DNA of 64,000 nt from Nocardioides sp. zg-1308 (GCF_013155375.1 NZ_JABJQY010000002.1:558001-622000); one strand, 5' to 3'. Positions 29,761 to 39,445 are shown, counted from the first letter of the stretch. Notes: a model not told the origin generated them from the sequence alone. A program made the numbers and translations.

Positions 29761-30285
29761 TCATGATGTGGTCGTCCCATCCGGATGGTGAGACACGGCG
29801 GCAGCCAGGGCGGTGAGGACCTGGTCCTTAGTAGGCGCGCCGGTCGCGCGGGTCACCTCGGCGCCCGTGCGGTCGAGGACGATCGTGGTGGGCGTGCGCA
29901 GGATGCCGAGGGCCCGCGTCGCGTCGAGGTGCTGCTCGGCGTCCACCTCCACGTGCACGACGCCGTCCACGAGCCCGCTCACGTCGTCGAGGACGCGACG
30001 GGTGGCCCGGCAGGGGGCGCAGAAGGCGCTGGAGAACTGCAGCAGGGTGGCCCGCTGACCGAGGGAGCCCCCGACGGCCGTGACGAGGGCCGCGCCGGGC
30101 GGGACCACGTCGGACTCCCCGGTCGAGGCCTCGCGCGGCGCCTCACGGGAGGCGGAGTCCGGGGCGCCTGCCCCGCGGCGTACGACGTGCGTGCCGCGGA
30201 AGCGACCGTCGGTCGCGAGCCGCCACCCGCCGACGGCCAGCGCCACGACGACGGCCGCGACGGCGATCCAGGCTCCGGTGCTCAC
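29761..30285 (-). CDS. Membrane-anchored thioredoxin-like protein
   Basis: A 174-residue protein with one N-terminal membrane helix (WIAVAAVVVALAVGG) and a thioredoxin fold outside the membrane or at its surface. The active-site CxxC is FCAPC (Cys89, Cys92), and the cis-Pro is in RTPTTIVL. The homologous mycobacterial gene (ThiX) also sits near the rhodanese/SseC pair. A GGAAC-N19-GTT promoter-like pair at 30294-30320 suggests thiol-stress control. Confidence 0.86.
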   Translation of the reverse strand: MSTGAWIAVAAVVVALAVGGWRLATDGRFRGTHVVRRGAGAPDSASREAPREASTGESDVVPPGAALVTAVGGSLGQRATLLQFSSAFCAPCRATRRVLDDVSGLVDGVVHVEVDAEQHLDATRALGILRTPTTIVLDRTGAEVTRATGAPTKDQVLTALAAAVSHHPDGTTTS

Positions 30286-30293
30286 CCCGGGGC

Positions 30294-30320
30294 AACGGGT
30301 CGGGCGGGTGGTTTTGTTCC
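30294..30320 (-). promoter_or_regulatory. SigH/SigR-like promoter of the thioredoxin gene
   Basis: GGAAC (30316-30320), 19 bases, then GTT (30294-30296) on the minus strand. SigR/SigH promoters of actinobacteria use GGAAT/C with 18-19 bases to GTT and drive thioredoxin-type genes. The start codon GTG 30285 would be close to the transcript start. Confidence 0.4.
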
Positions 30321-30334
30321 GGCCGGACGGGCGA

Positions 30335-30364
30335 CAGGGCCCCGGGAAGGATCCCGGGGCCCTG
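30335..30364 (-). terminator. Strong hairpin after the large secreted protein gene
   Basis: CAGGGCCCCGGGA, AGGA loop, TCCCGGGGCCCTG: a perfect 13-bp stem 20 bp after the stop codon of the 733-residue gene. Confidence 0.75.
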
Positions 30365-30383
30365 TCGGTGGCGCAGCGAAGGG

Positions 30384-32585
30384 TCAGCCCTTCTTGACCT
30401 TGACGGTCTTGGCGATCTCGGCGTCGCCGAGCTTGCCCTGCTTGAAGGTGACCACGAAGACGAGCTTGTTCTTGCCCTTGGCCAGCTTCTTGAGCTTCAC
30501 GGAGGCCTTGCCCTTGCGGAGCTTGCCCTTGCCGATCGACGTGTAGACCGGGGCGCCGTACTCGTCCTCGCGGACGAGCTTCTTGACGACGACGGTGCCC
30601 TTGATCTTCTTGGCCTGCTTCTTCTTGGCCTTGACCACGATCGAGGCCGTCTTGCCCGTGACCGAGACCTTGATCTTCGGCTTCTTCTTGATCACCTGGG
30701 AGCTGGTCAGCGCGATGCCGGACAGCCCGTCGTTCTCGGCGACCGTGCGCAGCACCAGGCGCTCGTTCTTGTCGGCGCTGGTGACCTGGTAGGTCGGACC
30801 GGTGCCCACGACAGCCCCGTCACGGAGCCACTGGTGGCTGTAGGTGGTGCCGCTCTCGATCGCCCACACGCCGGCGTACGCCGTCAGCTTGCCGCCGAGG
30901 TACTGCTTGCCCCGGATCTCCGGTGCGCGCAGCGCCTTGAGGTCCTTGCCCAGCGCCGCGTTGATCCCGGTGGCGGTCTGCCCGCTGGTGACGGTGACCG
31001 TCTTGGCCTTGGCGAACGTCGCGTCGTCGTACCACTCGGGCGCGTGCCGTACGACGACGCCCGAGCCGAAGTAGTTGCCGTAGTCGACGAACTGGACCTT
31101 GTAGGTGCCCGGGACGAGGTCGGTGGTGGTGTAGGTGCCGTTCTTCTCGGTGCCGACGCCCGAGGAGGCGTTGACCGGGTTGCCCTTCTCGTCGAAGAAG
31201 CTGACGACCACGCCGTCAACGGGGAGAGCGGACTCGGAGGTGACCGTGCCGCTGATCCCGCCGGTCAGGGGCAACGTGATGTTGGCACCGGGCGTCGAGG
31301 TGGCGAGGACCTTGGCGACGTCGTAGGACTGGGCGCCACCGAACCAGCGGTCGAGGCGGTCGTACTGACCCTCCTCCCGCTCCAGCACGTCGGAGGCCAG
31401 CAGCTTCCACGCGTCCTCGGTGGAGTCGTCGAGCTCGTCGAAGAAGTACTGCCCGGCACGGTTGGTGCGGACGAAGCTCCACGCCTCGGGACGGTCCGCG
31501 TCGGCGGGCGTGTCGTAGGCGACCACCTGGGCGCCGATCACGGGCGCGCCGGCCGAGTCGACCACCTGGCCGTAGATGTCGACCGTGGCGGGGTCCACGA
31601 CCCGGCGGTTCGGGTCCAGAGCGAGCTCGGCGTCGAGGGAGACGGCCTGCTCGATGCCGACCGCGACGGGGTCGGCGGTGGCCCGGTCGGCCTTGTCCGC
31701 GTACCACTCGCCGAGGTACTCGCCGACCGGGTCGCTGAACTGGACCTTGTAGCTGCCGGCGCGCACACCGTCGACCCGGTAGACGCCGTTGGCGTCGGTC
31801 AGGTCGCTGTAGCTGTTGCCGTTGCCCTCGGGGAAGACGTCCACGCGGGCGCGCTCGAGCGGCACCCCACCGGGGCCGGTCACCCGACCTGCCACGACGC
31901 TGCCCTCGGTCAGGACGACCTGACCCACACCGGCGCCACCGGCGCCCACGGCGACGAGGTCGGCGCTGGCGAGGTCGGGCTTGTTGTTGAAGAACTCCGG
32001 TGCATAGCCGGAGGCGGCGAAGGACAGCTTGTAGCTGCCCGCGGGGACACCGAACGCGAACCCGCCCTGCGAGTTCGTGGAGAAGGAGCGGAAGGGGAAC
32101 GTGTCACCCTCGCGGTAGAGCGAGACCGAGGCGTCCTCGATCGGCTTGCCGTCGGGGGCGACCACCTGGCCCGACAGGGTGGGCGCGGCGACCAGTGACA
32201 CGGGCGCCAGGACGGTGGCGCCGCTGACGACGACCGCGTCGGCCGTGTCGAACGTGGCCTTGTCGTTGTAGTACTCCGGGACGAAGAGCCCGTCGTCGTC
32301 ACCGAACTGAAGCTTGTAGGTGCCCGGCTCGAGGGCCAGCGACACGACGCCGTCGGCGACGTACTTGAAGCCGCCGTTGGTGTAGCTGCCGTCCGCCTGC
32401 AGCTGGTCGTACCTCACGTAGCCGTCGATCGCGTTGCCGGCGGCATCGGTGAGCGTGGTGGTCACGGCCACCGGCGCCGCGTGGGCGGGCGCGGCGAGGC
32501 CGACCGTCATCCCGGCGAGGGCGACCGCTCCGGCGACGCCCCCTGCCACGAGGCGCGCGAGCGCTCCCCCTGGAACTGAATTCAT
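30384..32585 (-). CDS. Secreted multi-domain protein with repeated carboxypeptidase-regulatory-like modules
   Basis: A 733-residue exported protein. The signal peptide ends at APAHA near residue 37. At least five beta-sandwich modules follow, each ending in a signature like GTYKLQFxD then EYYNDKATFDTADAV: for example PEYYNDKATF, PEFFNNKPDL, GEWYADKADR, and PEWYDDATFAKA near the C-terminus. The last 200 residues are an Ig-like Lys-rich region (KKKPKIKVSVTGKTASIVVK) ending KTVKVKKG. No LPXTG sorting signal is present. The role may be adhesion or wall scaffolding; no enzyme motif is seen. Confidence 0.78.
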   Translation of the reverse strand: MNSVPGGALARLVAGGVAGAVALAGMTVGLAAPAHAAPVAVTTTLTDAAGNAIDGYVRYDQLQADGSYTNGGFKYVADGVVSLALEPGTYKLQFGDDDGLFVPEYYNDKATFDTADAVVVSGATVLAPVSLVAAPTLSGQVVAPDGKPIEDASVSLYREGDTFPFRSFSTNSQGGFAFGVPAGSYKLSFAASGYAPEFFNNKPDLASADLVAVGAGGAGVGQVVLTEGSVVAGRVTGPGGVPLERARVDVFPEGNGNSYSDLTDANGVYRVDGVRAGSYKVQFSDPVGEYLGEWYADKADRATADPVAVGIEQAVSLDAELALDPNRRVVDPATVDIYGQVVDSAGAPVIGAQVVAYDTPADADRPEAWSFVRTNRAGQYFFDELDDSTEDAWKLLASDVLEREEGQYDRLDRWFGGAQSYDVAKVLATSTPGANITLPLTGGISGTVTSESALPVDGVVVSFFDEKGNPVNASSGVGTEKNGTYTTTDLVPGTYKVQFVDYGNYFGSGVVVRHAPEWYDDATFAKAKTVTVTSGQTATGINAALGKDLKALRAPEIRGKQYLGGKLTAYAGVWAIESGTTYSHQWLRDGAVVGTGPTYQVTSADKNERLVLRTVAENDGLSGIALTSSQVIKKKPKIKVSVTGKTASIVVKAKKKQAKKIKGTVVVKKLVREDEYGAPVYTSIGKGKLRKGKASVKLKKLAKGKNKLVFVVTFKQGKLGDAEIAKTVKVKKG

Positions 32586-32683
32586 CCTGTGTCCCCCTTG
32601 GACCTAGTGCGCGACCCTCCGTGGGTCGCAGGTGAGGAATCCCCCACCGGGGCGACATCAAACCCTCAACGCCCCAGGAGTTG

Positions 32684-32980
32684 TCAGCCGCCCGCGAACG
32701 GGGGCAGCAGCTCGACGACCGCGCCGGGGGCCAGGACGACCGTCGCGGGGTCCTGCGAGCGGACCGGCCGGTCACCGACGAGCACGGAGCAGACCGCCAC
32801 CGTGCGCTCCATCCGCTCGTCCGGGTGCCGCTCCAGCACACGCCGGACCAGCACGTCGAGGGTCGTCTCGCCGGTGACCGGGAAGACGTCCTCGGCCGTC
32901 CCGGCGGCCGCGCGGGCACCGGCCCAGTAGCGCACGGTGACCGTCTCACTCCCCTGATCGGGCCCGGCTGCGGCGTCCAT
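32684..32980 (-). CDS. MoaD/ThiS-type ubiquitin-like sulfur carrier
   Basis: A 98-residue beta-grasp protein. The fold markers [21 protein letters not shown] and [11 protein letters not shown] are present, and the C-terminal Gly-Gly can be adenylated and thiocarboxylated by an E1-like enzyme. It resembles mycobacterial MoaD2. A partner MoaE or MoeB is not in the window, so molybdopterin synthase or another sulfur transfer is possible. ATG 32980 is divergent from glnR, 57 bp apart. Confidence 0.87.
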   Translation of the reverse strand: MDAAAGPDQGSETVTVRYWAGARAAAGTAEDVFPVTGETTLDVLVRRVLERHPDERMERTVAVCSVLVGDRPVRSQDPATVVLAPGAVVELLPPFAGG

Positions 32981-33037
32981 GCGGGATATCCTTCCTCATC
33001 CCCGGTGGGTAGCCCAGCACGAGAGGAGGGCCCGGTC

Positions 33038-33775
33038 ATGAGCGCACTGCTGCTGATCACCAGCGCCCTGCAGCCCTCCGCCGAGGTGCTGCCGGGGCTC
33101 GCGCTGCTGGCCCACACGGTCAAGATCGTCCCGGCCCAGGGCAGCGCCCTGCTCGACGCGCCGGAGTCGGACCTCGTCCTCGTCGACGGGCGCCAGGACC
33201 TCGCGGCCGCGCGCGACCTGTGCCGCCTGATCCGCACCACCGGCGCCGACGCCCCGGTCCTGCTGGTCGTCACCGAGGGCGGTCTCGCCGTGGTCGCCCA
33301 CGACTGGGGCATGGACGACGTCGTGCTGCACACGTGCGGCCCGGCCGAGCTCGACGCCCGGATCCGGCTCGCCATCGGCCGCGCGGGGGCCGCCACCCCC
33401 GAGGACCCCTCGGCCCACGTCATCCGCCGGGGCGAGGTCGTCGTCGACGACGCCACCTACACCGCGCGCATCGGCGGGCGGGCGCTGGACCTCACCTACA
33501 AGGAGTTCGAGCTCCTCAAGTACCTCGCCCAGCACCCCGGTCGCGTCTTCAGCCGCGAGCAGCTGCTCCAGGAGGTGTGGGGCTACGACTACTTCGGCGG
33601 CACCCGCACGGTCGACGTGCACGTACGACGCCTGCGGGCCAAGCTCGGCACCGAGCACGAGCACCACATCGGCACCGTCCGCAACGTCGGCTACCGCTTC
33701 GTGGTGCCGTCGCGCGACAAGGACGAGGACGCTGCCGTCGGCTCGTCGGGTCAGCCGAGCGAGATGCGTCCGTAG
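33038..33775 (+). CDS. glnR: Orphan OmpR-type regulator GlnR
   Basis: A 245-residue regulator of nitrogen metabolism. The receiver part is the degenerate GlnR type ([18 protein letters not shown]) with Asp50 in LVDGRQD but no acidic pocket, so it works unphosphorylated as a homodimer. The winged helix includes [20 protein letters not shown] and [20 protein letters not shown], as in Streptomyces GlnR. The neighbour mshD is downstream, as in mycobacteria. Its end overlaps the convergent M48 gene by 25 bp. Confidence 0.93.
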   Translation: MSALLLITSALQPSAEVLPGLALLAHTVKIVPAQGSALLDAPESDLVLVDGRQDLAAARDLCRLIRTTGADAPVLLVVTEGGLAVVAHDWGMDDVVLHTCGPAELDARIRLAIGRAGAATPEDPSAHVIRRGEVVVDDATYTARIGGRALDLTYKEFELLKYLAQHPGRVFSREQLLQEVWGYDYFGGTRTVDVHVRRLRAKLGTEHEHHIGTVRNVGYRFVVPSRDKDEDAAVGSSGQPSEMRP

Positions 33776-35640
33776 ACGAACGTCCCGAACGCCTGGACCA
33801 CGTCGCCGGCGACACCGACGGCGCTGTAGGACGTGGTGCGGCCGCTCCTGCGCACAGTGAGGCGCGGGCGTGCCCCGTCGACGTACGTCACGTGCTCGAC
33901 CTCGTCCCAGGGCACGAGCTCCGTGGTCGGATCCACCAGCAGCCGCAGGCCGTCGACGCGGGTCGAGTGCTCGAGCAGCTGCGCCGGCGTCTTCTGCGGG
34001 CTGATCGGCGGGATCGAGTGGTACTCGCGGTAGCCCAGCGTCCTGATCGCGAGGCCGGCGTCCGTCACGTAGAGGACCGGGTGGGCGTAGCGCCAGTTCT
34101 GCTTCGTCACGAGCACGGCCAGCACCTCGGGGCCGGCCGGGCCCTGCACCCGGCTGCTGACGGCGGGGTTCCAGGTGCGGGAGATCCCCTCGGCGCGCAG
34201 CACCTCGAGGAGCCACTCCCCGCCCGCCGGGTTGCCCGGCACCGCCTCGACCAGGCCGGCGACGTCGACCTCGGTGCCCGCCTCGTCGACGACCACGTCG
34301 GGGCGGTCCCAGCGGTGGACGTACGTCGCGTGCCCGGCGCCGACGAGGGCGCAGCGCACGAGCAGCTCCAGCACCGACCGCAACACGTCGAGGGCCTGGG
34401 GATCGTCCAGCTCGTGACCGGCCAGCCGCTCGGCGAGCTCGCGCCGCCGGCCGTGGGTGGCGAGGTGGACGACGAGGCTCAGGTCGGCGACCTCCGGCGT
34501 GAGGGAGTCGACCAGCGACATCACCCGGACGGCGCGCTCCTCGTTGCGCCGCCGCCCGCCGACCTCGACGGCGCCCTCCCACGCCACGGGGGTGAGCGAG
34601 CTCTCGCGGGCGATGTGCGCCTCCACCTCGGCGATCGCCCCGACCGGGTCGGTCAGCACGCGCAGGGCCGGCTCGTCGCCGTCCGGCACCACGGCTGCGG
34701 TCCCCAGCTCGGGCGCCTGCTTCTCGATGCGCTGCACGCGGCGCGCGGTGGGCGGGTGCGTGTCGAGCGGGGACCGACGCTCCTCGGCCATCATCCGGTC
34801 CACGTCGACGTCGCGGTGGGCAGGCACCGAGAGGAACTGCGCGTAGCCGGCGAAGACGCCGTGGGGCACCATGCCGACGCTGTTGCCCACGGTCGCGTGG
34901 TCCTGCACGAACCGGTCCCACGACGCCGCCGTGCCGACGATGGCACGCAACGCGGAGACGCTCGCCTCGGGACCGGCCAGGGCGGCCGCCCAGCGGTCGG
35001 CGTCGAGCTCCTGGCCGCGCGCGACCGCGCGCACGACCCGGGCGTAGAGCGCGAGGTAGGCGCCGAACAGGCGGCCGAGCGGGCGCCGCGGGCCGAAGCC
35101 GTCGACGACCTCCACCAGCGCGACGAGACCACGCCGCGTCACCCCGGAGAGCGCCGTGTGGCGCTCGCTGTAGTGGCCCATCTCGTGTCCGAGGACGAAC
35201 ACCAGCTGCGAGCGCGTCAGGGTCTGGAGGAGCGGGACGCCGACGTAGAGGATGCGGGTGCCGGGGACCAGTCCCAGCCAGCGGGAGTCCTCGGACACGG
35301 CGGCGTTGGCGTCCGCCACCAGGCGGATCTCGTCCGGCGGGTGGGTCGCCACGGCCTCGGCGGCCTGACGCACCAGCGACCACAGGGCGGGTTCCCGCTC
35401 CGGGGAGAGCGCCACGCCGCCGGGCGCGTCCGGCGTCGCCTGCCGGAAGACCCGCAGCAGCGCCACCACGAGCACGAAGCCGACGGACGACAGGAGGAAG
35501 CCGAGTCCCGCCGCGCCGGCCGGCGCGTTGCGGAGGACCCACACGAGGGCGACGACCAGGCCACCGAGCACGCCGGCTGCGAGCACGAAGATCCCGACCA
35601 GCATCGCGACGGCGACCGCCGTGCGCAGTCGCGCCAGCAT
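33751..35640 (-). CDS. M48-family membrane metalloprotease
   Basis: A 629-residue protein with two N-terminal membrane segments (about 12-35 and 45-65). The zinc site HEMGH is at 152-156, with the third ligand in GQELDADRW (Glu211). The C-terminal 300 residues are an extra helical part and a PH-like beta region ([19 protein letters not shown]). ATG 35640 has a GGGGAGG ribosome site. A housekeeping role in membrane-protein quality control is likely by family; the substrate is unknown. Confidence 0.84.
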   Translation of the reverse strand: MLARLRTAVAVAMLVGIFVLAAGVLGGLVVALVWVLRNAPAGAAGLGFLLSSVGFVLVVALLRVFRQATPDAPGGVALSPEREPALWSLVRQAAEAVATHPPDEIRLVADANAAVSEDSRWLGLVPGTRILYVGVPLLQTLTRSQLVFVLGHEMGHYSERHTALSGVTRRGLVALVEVVDGFGPRRPLGRLFGAYLALYARVVRAVARGQELDADRWAAALAGPEASVSALRAIVGTAASWDRFVQDHATVGNSVGMVPHGVFAGYAQFLSVPAHRDVDVDRMMAEERRSPLDTHPPTARRVQRIEKQAPELGTAAVVPDGDEPALRVLTDPVGAIAEVEAHIARESSLTPVAWEGAVEVGGRRRNEERAVRVMSLVDSLTPEVADLSLVVHLATHGRRRELAERLAGHELDDPQALDVLRSVLELLVRCALVGAGHATYVHRWDRPDVVVDEAGTEVDVAGLVEAVPGNPAGGEWLLEVLRAEGISRTWNPAVSSRVQGPAGPEVLAVLVTKQNWRYAHPVLYVTDAGLAIRTLGYREYHSIPPISPQKTPAQLLEHSTRVDGLRLLVDPTTELVPWDEVEHVTYVDGARPRLTVRRSGRTTSYSAVGVAGDVVQAFGTFVYGRISLG

Positions 35641-35824
35641 CCGAGCCTCCCCTGTGTTCCCTGTTGTTCCCCGTGCGTCCCGTGGCTCGCCGGGCGTTCC
35701 CGGGTCCCGAGCAGGCCTCATGCTGCCCGATCACCCCGGTCCCCGCAGGCAAGTCGGCGGAATCGCCGGTCGTCCGGCACCCGGCCGGTCCGCCGGCCGG
35801 ACCGCCCGTCGCTAGGGTCGGCAC

Positions 35825-36634
35825 GTGGACGAGCACGTCGAGGTCATCCGGATCGCAGCAGCCGCCGAGGAGGTCGACGGCGCCTCGCCCGTCGACGAGG
35901 CGGCCCGCATCGCCCTCGCCGACGGGGCGGCCGCCGTCACGGTGCGACCCGGTGGCTTCGCGCTGCTGCACGACGGCGACCTCAGCCTCGCGGTGCACCC
36001 GGACGACCGCGGCCGGGGCCTCGGCGCCGACCTGCTGCGCAGCACGACGGCGTACGACGGCGAGCTGACCGCCTGGTCGCACGGCAACCACCCCGCCGCC
36101 GCCCGGCTCGCGGCGCGGCACGGGTGGAGCCGGGTGCGCGACCTGTGGGTGATGCGGCGCGCCGCGGCGCTCCCGCTGCCGCCGGTCGTGCCCCCCGACG
36201 GCGTCACGATCCGGGGCTACCGCGACAGCGACGCCGCCGACGTGGTCGCCGTCAACGCCGCTGCCTTCGCGCACCACCCGGAGCAGGGCGCCATGGACCT
36301 CGACAACCTCGCCCGGCGGATGGCGGAGCCGTGGTTCGACCCGGCCGGCCTGCTCGTCGCGGAGGACGACTCCGGGATGCTCGGCTTCCACTGGACCAAG
36401 CAGCACGACGCCCGGCTCGGCGAGGTCTACGTCGTGGGTGTGGCACCGACCGCGCAGGGGCGCGGGCTCGGCCGGCTGCTCACCCTGGCCGGGCTGCACC
36501 ACCTCTCGCGCCTCGGTGTCGAGGAGGTCCTGCTCTACGTCGAGTCCGACAACGCTCCCGCGGTCGCGGTCTACTCACGCCTCGGCTTCGAGCACGCCGC
36601 CGCCGACACGCACGTGCAGTACCGGCGCGGCTGA
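35825..36634 (+). CDS. mshD: Mycothiol synthase
   Basis: Acetylates Cys-GlcN-Ins with acetyl-CoA, the last step of mycothiol synthesis. The 269-residue protein has tandem GNAT domains: a degenerate N-terminal one (HPDDRGRGLGADLLR) and a C-terminal active one (YVVGVAPTAQGRGLGRLLTLAG) with the conserved Gly loop. The region WFDPAGLLVAEDDSGMLGFHWTK is typical of MshD. The start is GTG 35825. It follows glnR as in mycobacteria, although an M48 gene is inserted between them here. It shows that the host makes mycothiol. Confidence 0.92.
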   Translation: MDEHVEVIRIAAAAEEVDGASPVDEAARIALADGAAAVTVRPGGFALLHDGDLSLAVHPDDRGRGLGADLLRSTTAYDGELTAWSHGNHPAAARLAARHGWSRVRDLWVMRRAAALPLPPVVPPDGVTIRGYRDSDAADVVAVNAAAFAHHPEQGAMDLDNLARRMAEPWFDPAGLLVAEDDSGMLGFHWTKQHDARLGEVYVVGVAPTAQGRGLGRLLTLAGLHHLSRLGVEEVLLYVESDNAPAVAVYSRLGFEHAAADTHVQYRRG

Positions 36635-36638
36635 CGCC

Positions 36639-37574
36639 CTAGCGCAGGGGTCGGACGTGCAGGCCGACCTCGGGGTCGACGAGGACCTCCTGGGTCGCCG
36701 GCATCGAGTCGACCTCCACGGTGGCGTCCACCGCGACGTTGCGCTTGACCAGGGCCAGGGCGATCGGCCCCAGCTCGTGGTGGCGGGCGCTGGAGCCGAC
36801 GAACCCGACGTCGCGTCCGTCGAGGGAGACCGGTGACCCCGCGGGAGGCAGCCGGTTCTCGGAGCCGTCGAGGTGCAGCAGCACCAGTCGGCGCGGCGGA
36901 CGGCCCAGCGTGTGCACGCGCGCGACCGTCTCCTGGCCGCGGTAGCAGCCCTTGTCGAGGTGCACGGCGGGGCCGATCCAGCCCACCTCGTTGGGGATGG
37001 TGCGGTGGTCGGTGTCGATGCCGAAGCGTGGCTCGCCGCGCTCGATCCGCAGCGCCTCGAACGCCCACAGCCCCGCCGCGGGGCCGGCGGCGTCGGCGTA
37101 GGCCTCCATCCGGTCGCGCGGCACGAGGTCGTAGCGCCCGGCGTCGTCGCTCGGGCGCCACATGACCGCGAGGTCGTCGACCAGCGATACCTCGACGCGC
37201 GTCATGAACTTCATCCGCTCGAGCCACTCCACGAGCGCGGCACCGGCGCCGGGCTCGGTGTGCGCCGTGAACGCCTCACCGTCGTCGACGCCGGCGAAGG
37301 CGTGCTCGACGTGCCCCTGCGGGCTGAGCACCAGCGCCTGCGTCCACACCCCGGGGGCCAGTCCGTCGAAGTACTGCGTCGTGAGGTTGTGGAGCCAGGA
37401 CAGCCGCTCGGGTCCGCTGATCCGCAGGACGTCGCGGTGCGAAAGGTCCACGAACCCGTCGCCGGAGGCGAGGCTGCGCTGCTCGGTGTTGAAGGAGCCG
37501 TAGTGCGCGGCCACCGGGGCGTCGATGCCGTCGCCGGCGACGGCCCCGGGAAGGGCGAGGAGGGGGCTGGCCAT
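36639..37574 (-). CDS. ygfZ: YgfZ/GcvT-like folate-binding protein
   Basis: A 311-residue tetrahydrofolate-binding protein that helps iron-sulfur cluster maintenance. The family signature KGCYRGQE is at 208-215 (Cys210), and LSHRDVLRISGPERLSWLHNL is the N-terminal folate-binding region. It is convergent with mshD, 4 bp apart, and lies 13 bp downstream of the MFS gene's stop on the same strand. Confidence 0.9.
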   Translation of the reverse strand: MASPLLALPGAVAGDGIDAPVAAHYGSFNTEQRSLASGDGFVDLSHRDVLRISGPERLSWLHNLTTQYFDGLAPGVWTQALVLSPQGHVEHAFAGVDDGEAFTAHTEPGAGAALVEWLERMKFMTRVEVSLVDDLAVMWRPSDDAGRYDLVPRDRMEAYADAAGPAAGLWAFEALRIERGEPRFGIDTDHRTIPNEVGWIGPAVHLDKGCYRGQETVARVHTLGRPPRRLVLLHLDGSENRLPPAGSPVSLDGRDVGFVGSSARHHELGPIALALVKRNVAVDATVEVDSMPATQEVLVDPEVGLHVRPLR

Positions 37575-37583
37575 GACCCGAGT

Positions 37584-38870
37584 CTAGGCCGCCCCCACAC
37601 CCGGCCCCAGCGGCGACGACGGGTCGAGCGGCGCCGGGGCGTCGAGGGGCGGTTCCTCCTCGGCCCGGGGGTCCGGCTCCGTCGTACGCCCGCGCAGCTC
37701 GTCGCGCAGCCAGAAGGCGACGTGACCCGCGCCGGCCAGCGTCGCGACCCCGATGACCAGGAAGATCCACCGCCAGTCCACCAGCGTCACCAGAGCGGCG
37801 CCGCCGGCGAGCGACACGGCGCTCGGCACCGTCATGACCACCTCGGCGGCCGTCGAGACCCGGCCCATGAGCCGCTGCGGCGTGCGCCGCTGGAGGATGG
37901 TCATGTAGGCCACCACCAGCAGTGGCAGGGACGCCCCGAACAGCACGATGCTCACCAGCACGCCCGCCATGGCCGGCGAGGCGGCGATGCCCAGGGCGCT
38001 GAGCCCGAGGAGCACCAGCCCGAGCGTGCTCGTCGCGACCTCGCCGAAGCGGCGTACGAGCCGGGCGGAGGTGACGCCTCCGACGATCGCCCCGATGCCC
38101 TGGACCGAGACGATGACGCTGACGTAGGTCGCCGGCTCGCCGAAGTGGTCGGTGAGGGCGAAGATGGCCGACTCGGTGAAGCCGAGCACCAGCATGGAGA
38201 GCCCGAAGCCGATGAGCAGGTGGCCGAGCACCCGGTCACGGACGAGGTGCCGCAGGCCGTCGGTGAGCTGGTCCCAGTAGGCGCCCTCCTCCGGCTCGGG
38301 CGCCTCCTCCTCGACCCTGATCGTGGCGATCACGGCCGCGGCGACGAGGAACGACGCCGCGTCCACGAGCGCGACCGCCCAGCCGCCGAGCCAGGCGAAG
38401 AGCGCGGCGCCGAGGAGCGGCCCGAACAGCCGGTAGGACTCCTTGACGGTCTGGATGCTGGAGTTGGCGTCGACGAGCATCTGCTCGGGCATCAGCTCCT
38501 TGAGCAGTCCGTTGAGGCCGGCGGGCAGGACCACGAAGCTGACGCCGTAGAGCCCGGCGACCGTCCAGATGATCCACACGTCGCCGGCGTCTCGCACGAG
38601 CAGGAGCGGCAGCACCGCGACGGCCGAGAGGAGGTTGCCCCACACCAGCATCGGCTTGCGCCTGATGCGGTCGATCCACACGCCGACGAGCGGGGCGAAG
38701 ATCGCGGGGATGCACATGAAGAAGAACGTGAACCCGGCCATCGCGCTCGAGCCGGTGAGCGTCTTCACCCAGATGCTGAGGACCAGCAGCATGATGGAGT
38801 CGCCGAGCATCGAGGTCGACAGCCCGGCGAACAGTCGCGTGAAGCCCGGTTGGGCGAAGGCGGCCCTCAC
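37584..38870 (-). CDS. MFS transporter (drug-efflux-like)
   Basis: A 428-residue, 12-helix major-facilitator protein. The loop between helices 2 and 3 reads GVWIDRIRRKPML (motif A type). GTG 38870 overlaps the ArsR-like stop (GTGA), so regulator and transporter form one operon. Its substrate is probably a toxic compound sensed by the regulator. The C-terminal 40 residues are Pro/Glu-rich and cytoplasmic. Confidence 0.85.
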   Translation of the reverse strand: MRAAFAQPGFTRLFAGLSTSMLGDSIMLLVLSIWVKTLTGSSAMAGFTFFFMCIPAIFAPLVGVWIDRIRRKPMLVWGNLLSAVAVLPLLLVRDAGDVWIIWTVAGLYGVSFVVLPAGLNGLLKELMPEQMLVDANSSIQTVKESYRLFGPLLGAALFAWLGGWAVALVDAASFLVAAAVIATIRVEEEAPEPEEGAYWDQLTDGLRHLVRDRVLGHLLIGFGLSMLVLGFTESAIFALTDHFGEPATYVSVIVSVQGIGAIVGGVTSARLVRRFGEVATSTLGLVLLGLSALGIAASPAMAGVLVSIVLFGASLPLLVVAYMTILQRRTPQRLMGRVSTAAEVVMTVPSAVSLAGGAALVTLVDWRWIFLVIGVATLAGAGHVAFWLRDELRGRTTEPDPRAEEEPPLDAPAPLDPSSPLGPGVGAA

Positions 38871-39439
38871 CGGGACACCTCGATCGCTGCGCCCCACGCG
38901 ACCATCTCCACAAGCCGCGACCCCTCGGGTCGCTTGGCCGGGTCGGCGAGCCGGTCCTCGTAGGACCGGATGATCCCGGCCACCTGCTCGTTGACCTCGC
39001 GCAGCTCCTCCAGCGTCAGCCACCCCATCGTCTGCGTGAGCTCCCCCGCGGCGCGCCACGGTGGGTCGGACTCCGCGAGCCGCGCGGACGCGTCGAGGTA
39101 GCGGTCCACCCAGCGCTCGAGCATCGCCCGCGCCAGTGCCTCGCCGGCCCGGCGCTCTTCCGGGCCGGTGTCGTCCTCGTCGCCCCAGCTGAGCCCGATC
39201 CGGCTCATCCGCCACGGACGCTGCCGCCCGGTGCCGCCGTCGGCCTCCTCGATGAAGTCGTGCTCGGCGAGCTTGCGCAGGTGCCACGAGCAGTTCGCCG
39301 GCGTCTCACCGAGTCCGTCGGCGAGCTGGGTCGCGGTCAGCGGTCCCTCGATCGTGAGCAGCTCGAGGATCCCCATCCGGACCGGGTGCGCCACGGCGGT
39401 GAGGGCGCGCGGGTCACGCAGGCGTCGGTACTCCGTCAT
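38867..39439 (-). CDS. ArsR-like winged-helix regulator of the MFS gene
   Basis: A 190-residue regulator with an N-terminal winged helix (LTAVAHPVRMGILELLTIEG, GETPANCSWHLRKLAEHDFI) and a helical C-terminus that likely dimerises or binds ligand. There is no metal-binding CxC at the usual ArsR site, so an organic ligand is more likely. The promoter TTGCAA-17-TACTTT puts the transcript start at the ATG, giving a leaderless message, and the palindrome CTTTCGAAAG lies in the spacer. Confidence 0.85.
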   Translation of the reverse strand: MTEYRRLRDPRALTAVAHPVRMGILELLTIEGPLTATQLADGLGETPANCSWHLRKLAEHDFIEEADGGTGRQRPWRMSRIGLSWGDEDDTGPEERRAGEALARAMLERWVDRYLDASARLAESDPPWRAAGELTQTMGWLTLEELREVNEQVAGIIRSYEDRLADPAKRPEGSRLVEMVAWGAAIEVSR

Positions 39440-39445
39440 GCATGG

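Noticed and set aside
32970..32995. GGATATCC near 32985 as a third copy of the 80-bp repeat
   Set aside because: Only the eight-base EcoRV-like core matches; none of the flanking 70 bases do.
32996..36502. An 1168-codon open frame on the minus strand
   Set aside because: It lies over glnR, the M48 peptidase and mshD, all of which have strong domain matches; its product is Arg/Gly/Ala-rich low complexity. It is a GC-rich shadow frame.
36873..38963. A 696-codon plus-strand frame
   Set aside because: It overlaps ygfZ and the MFS gene on the other strand and encodes a His/Arg/Asp-rich product with no motif.
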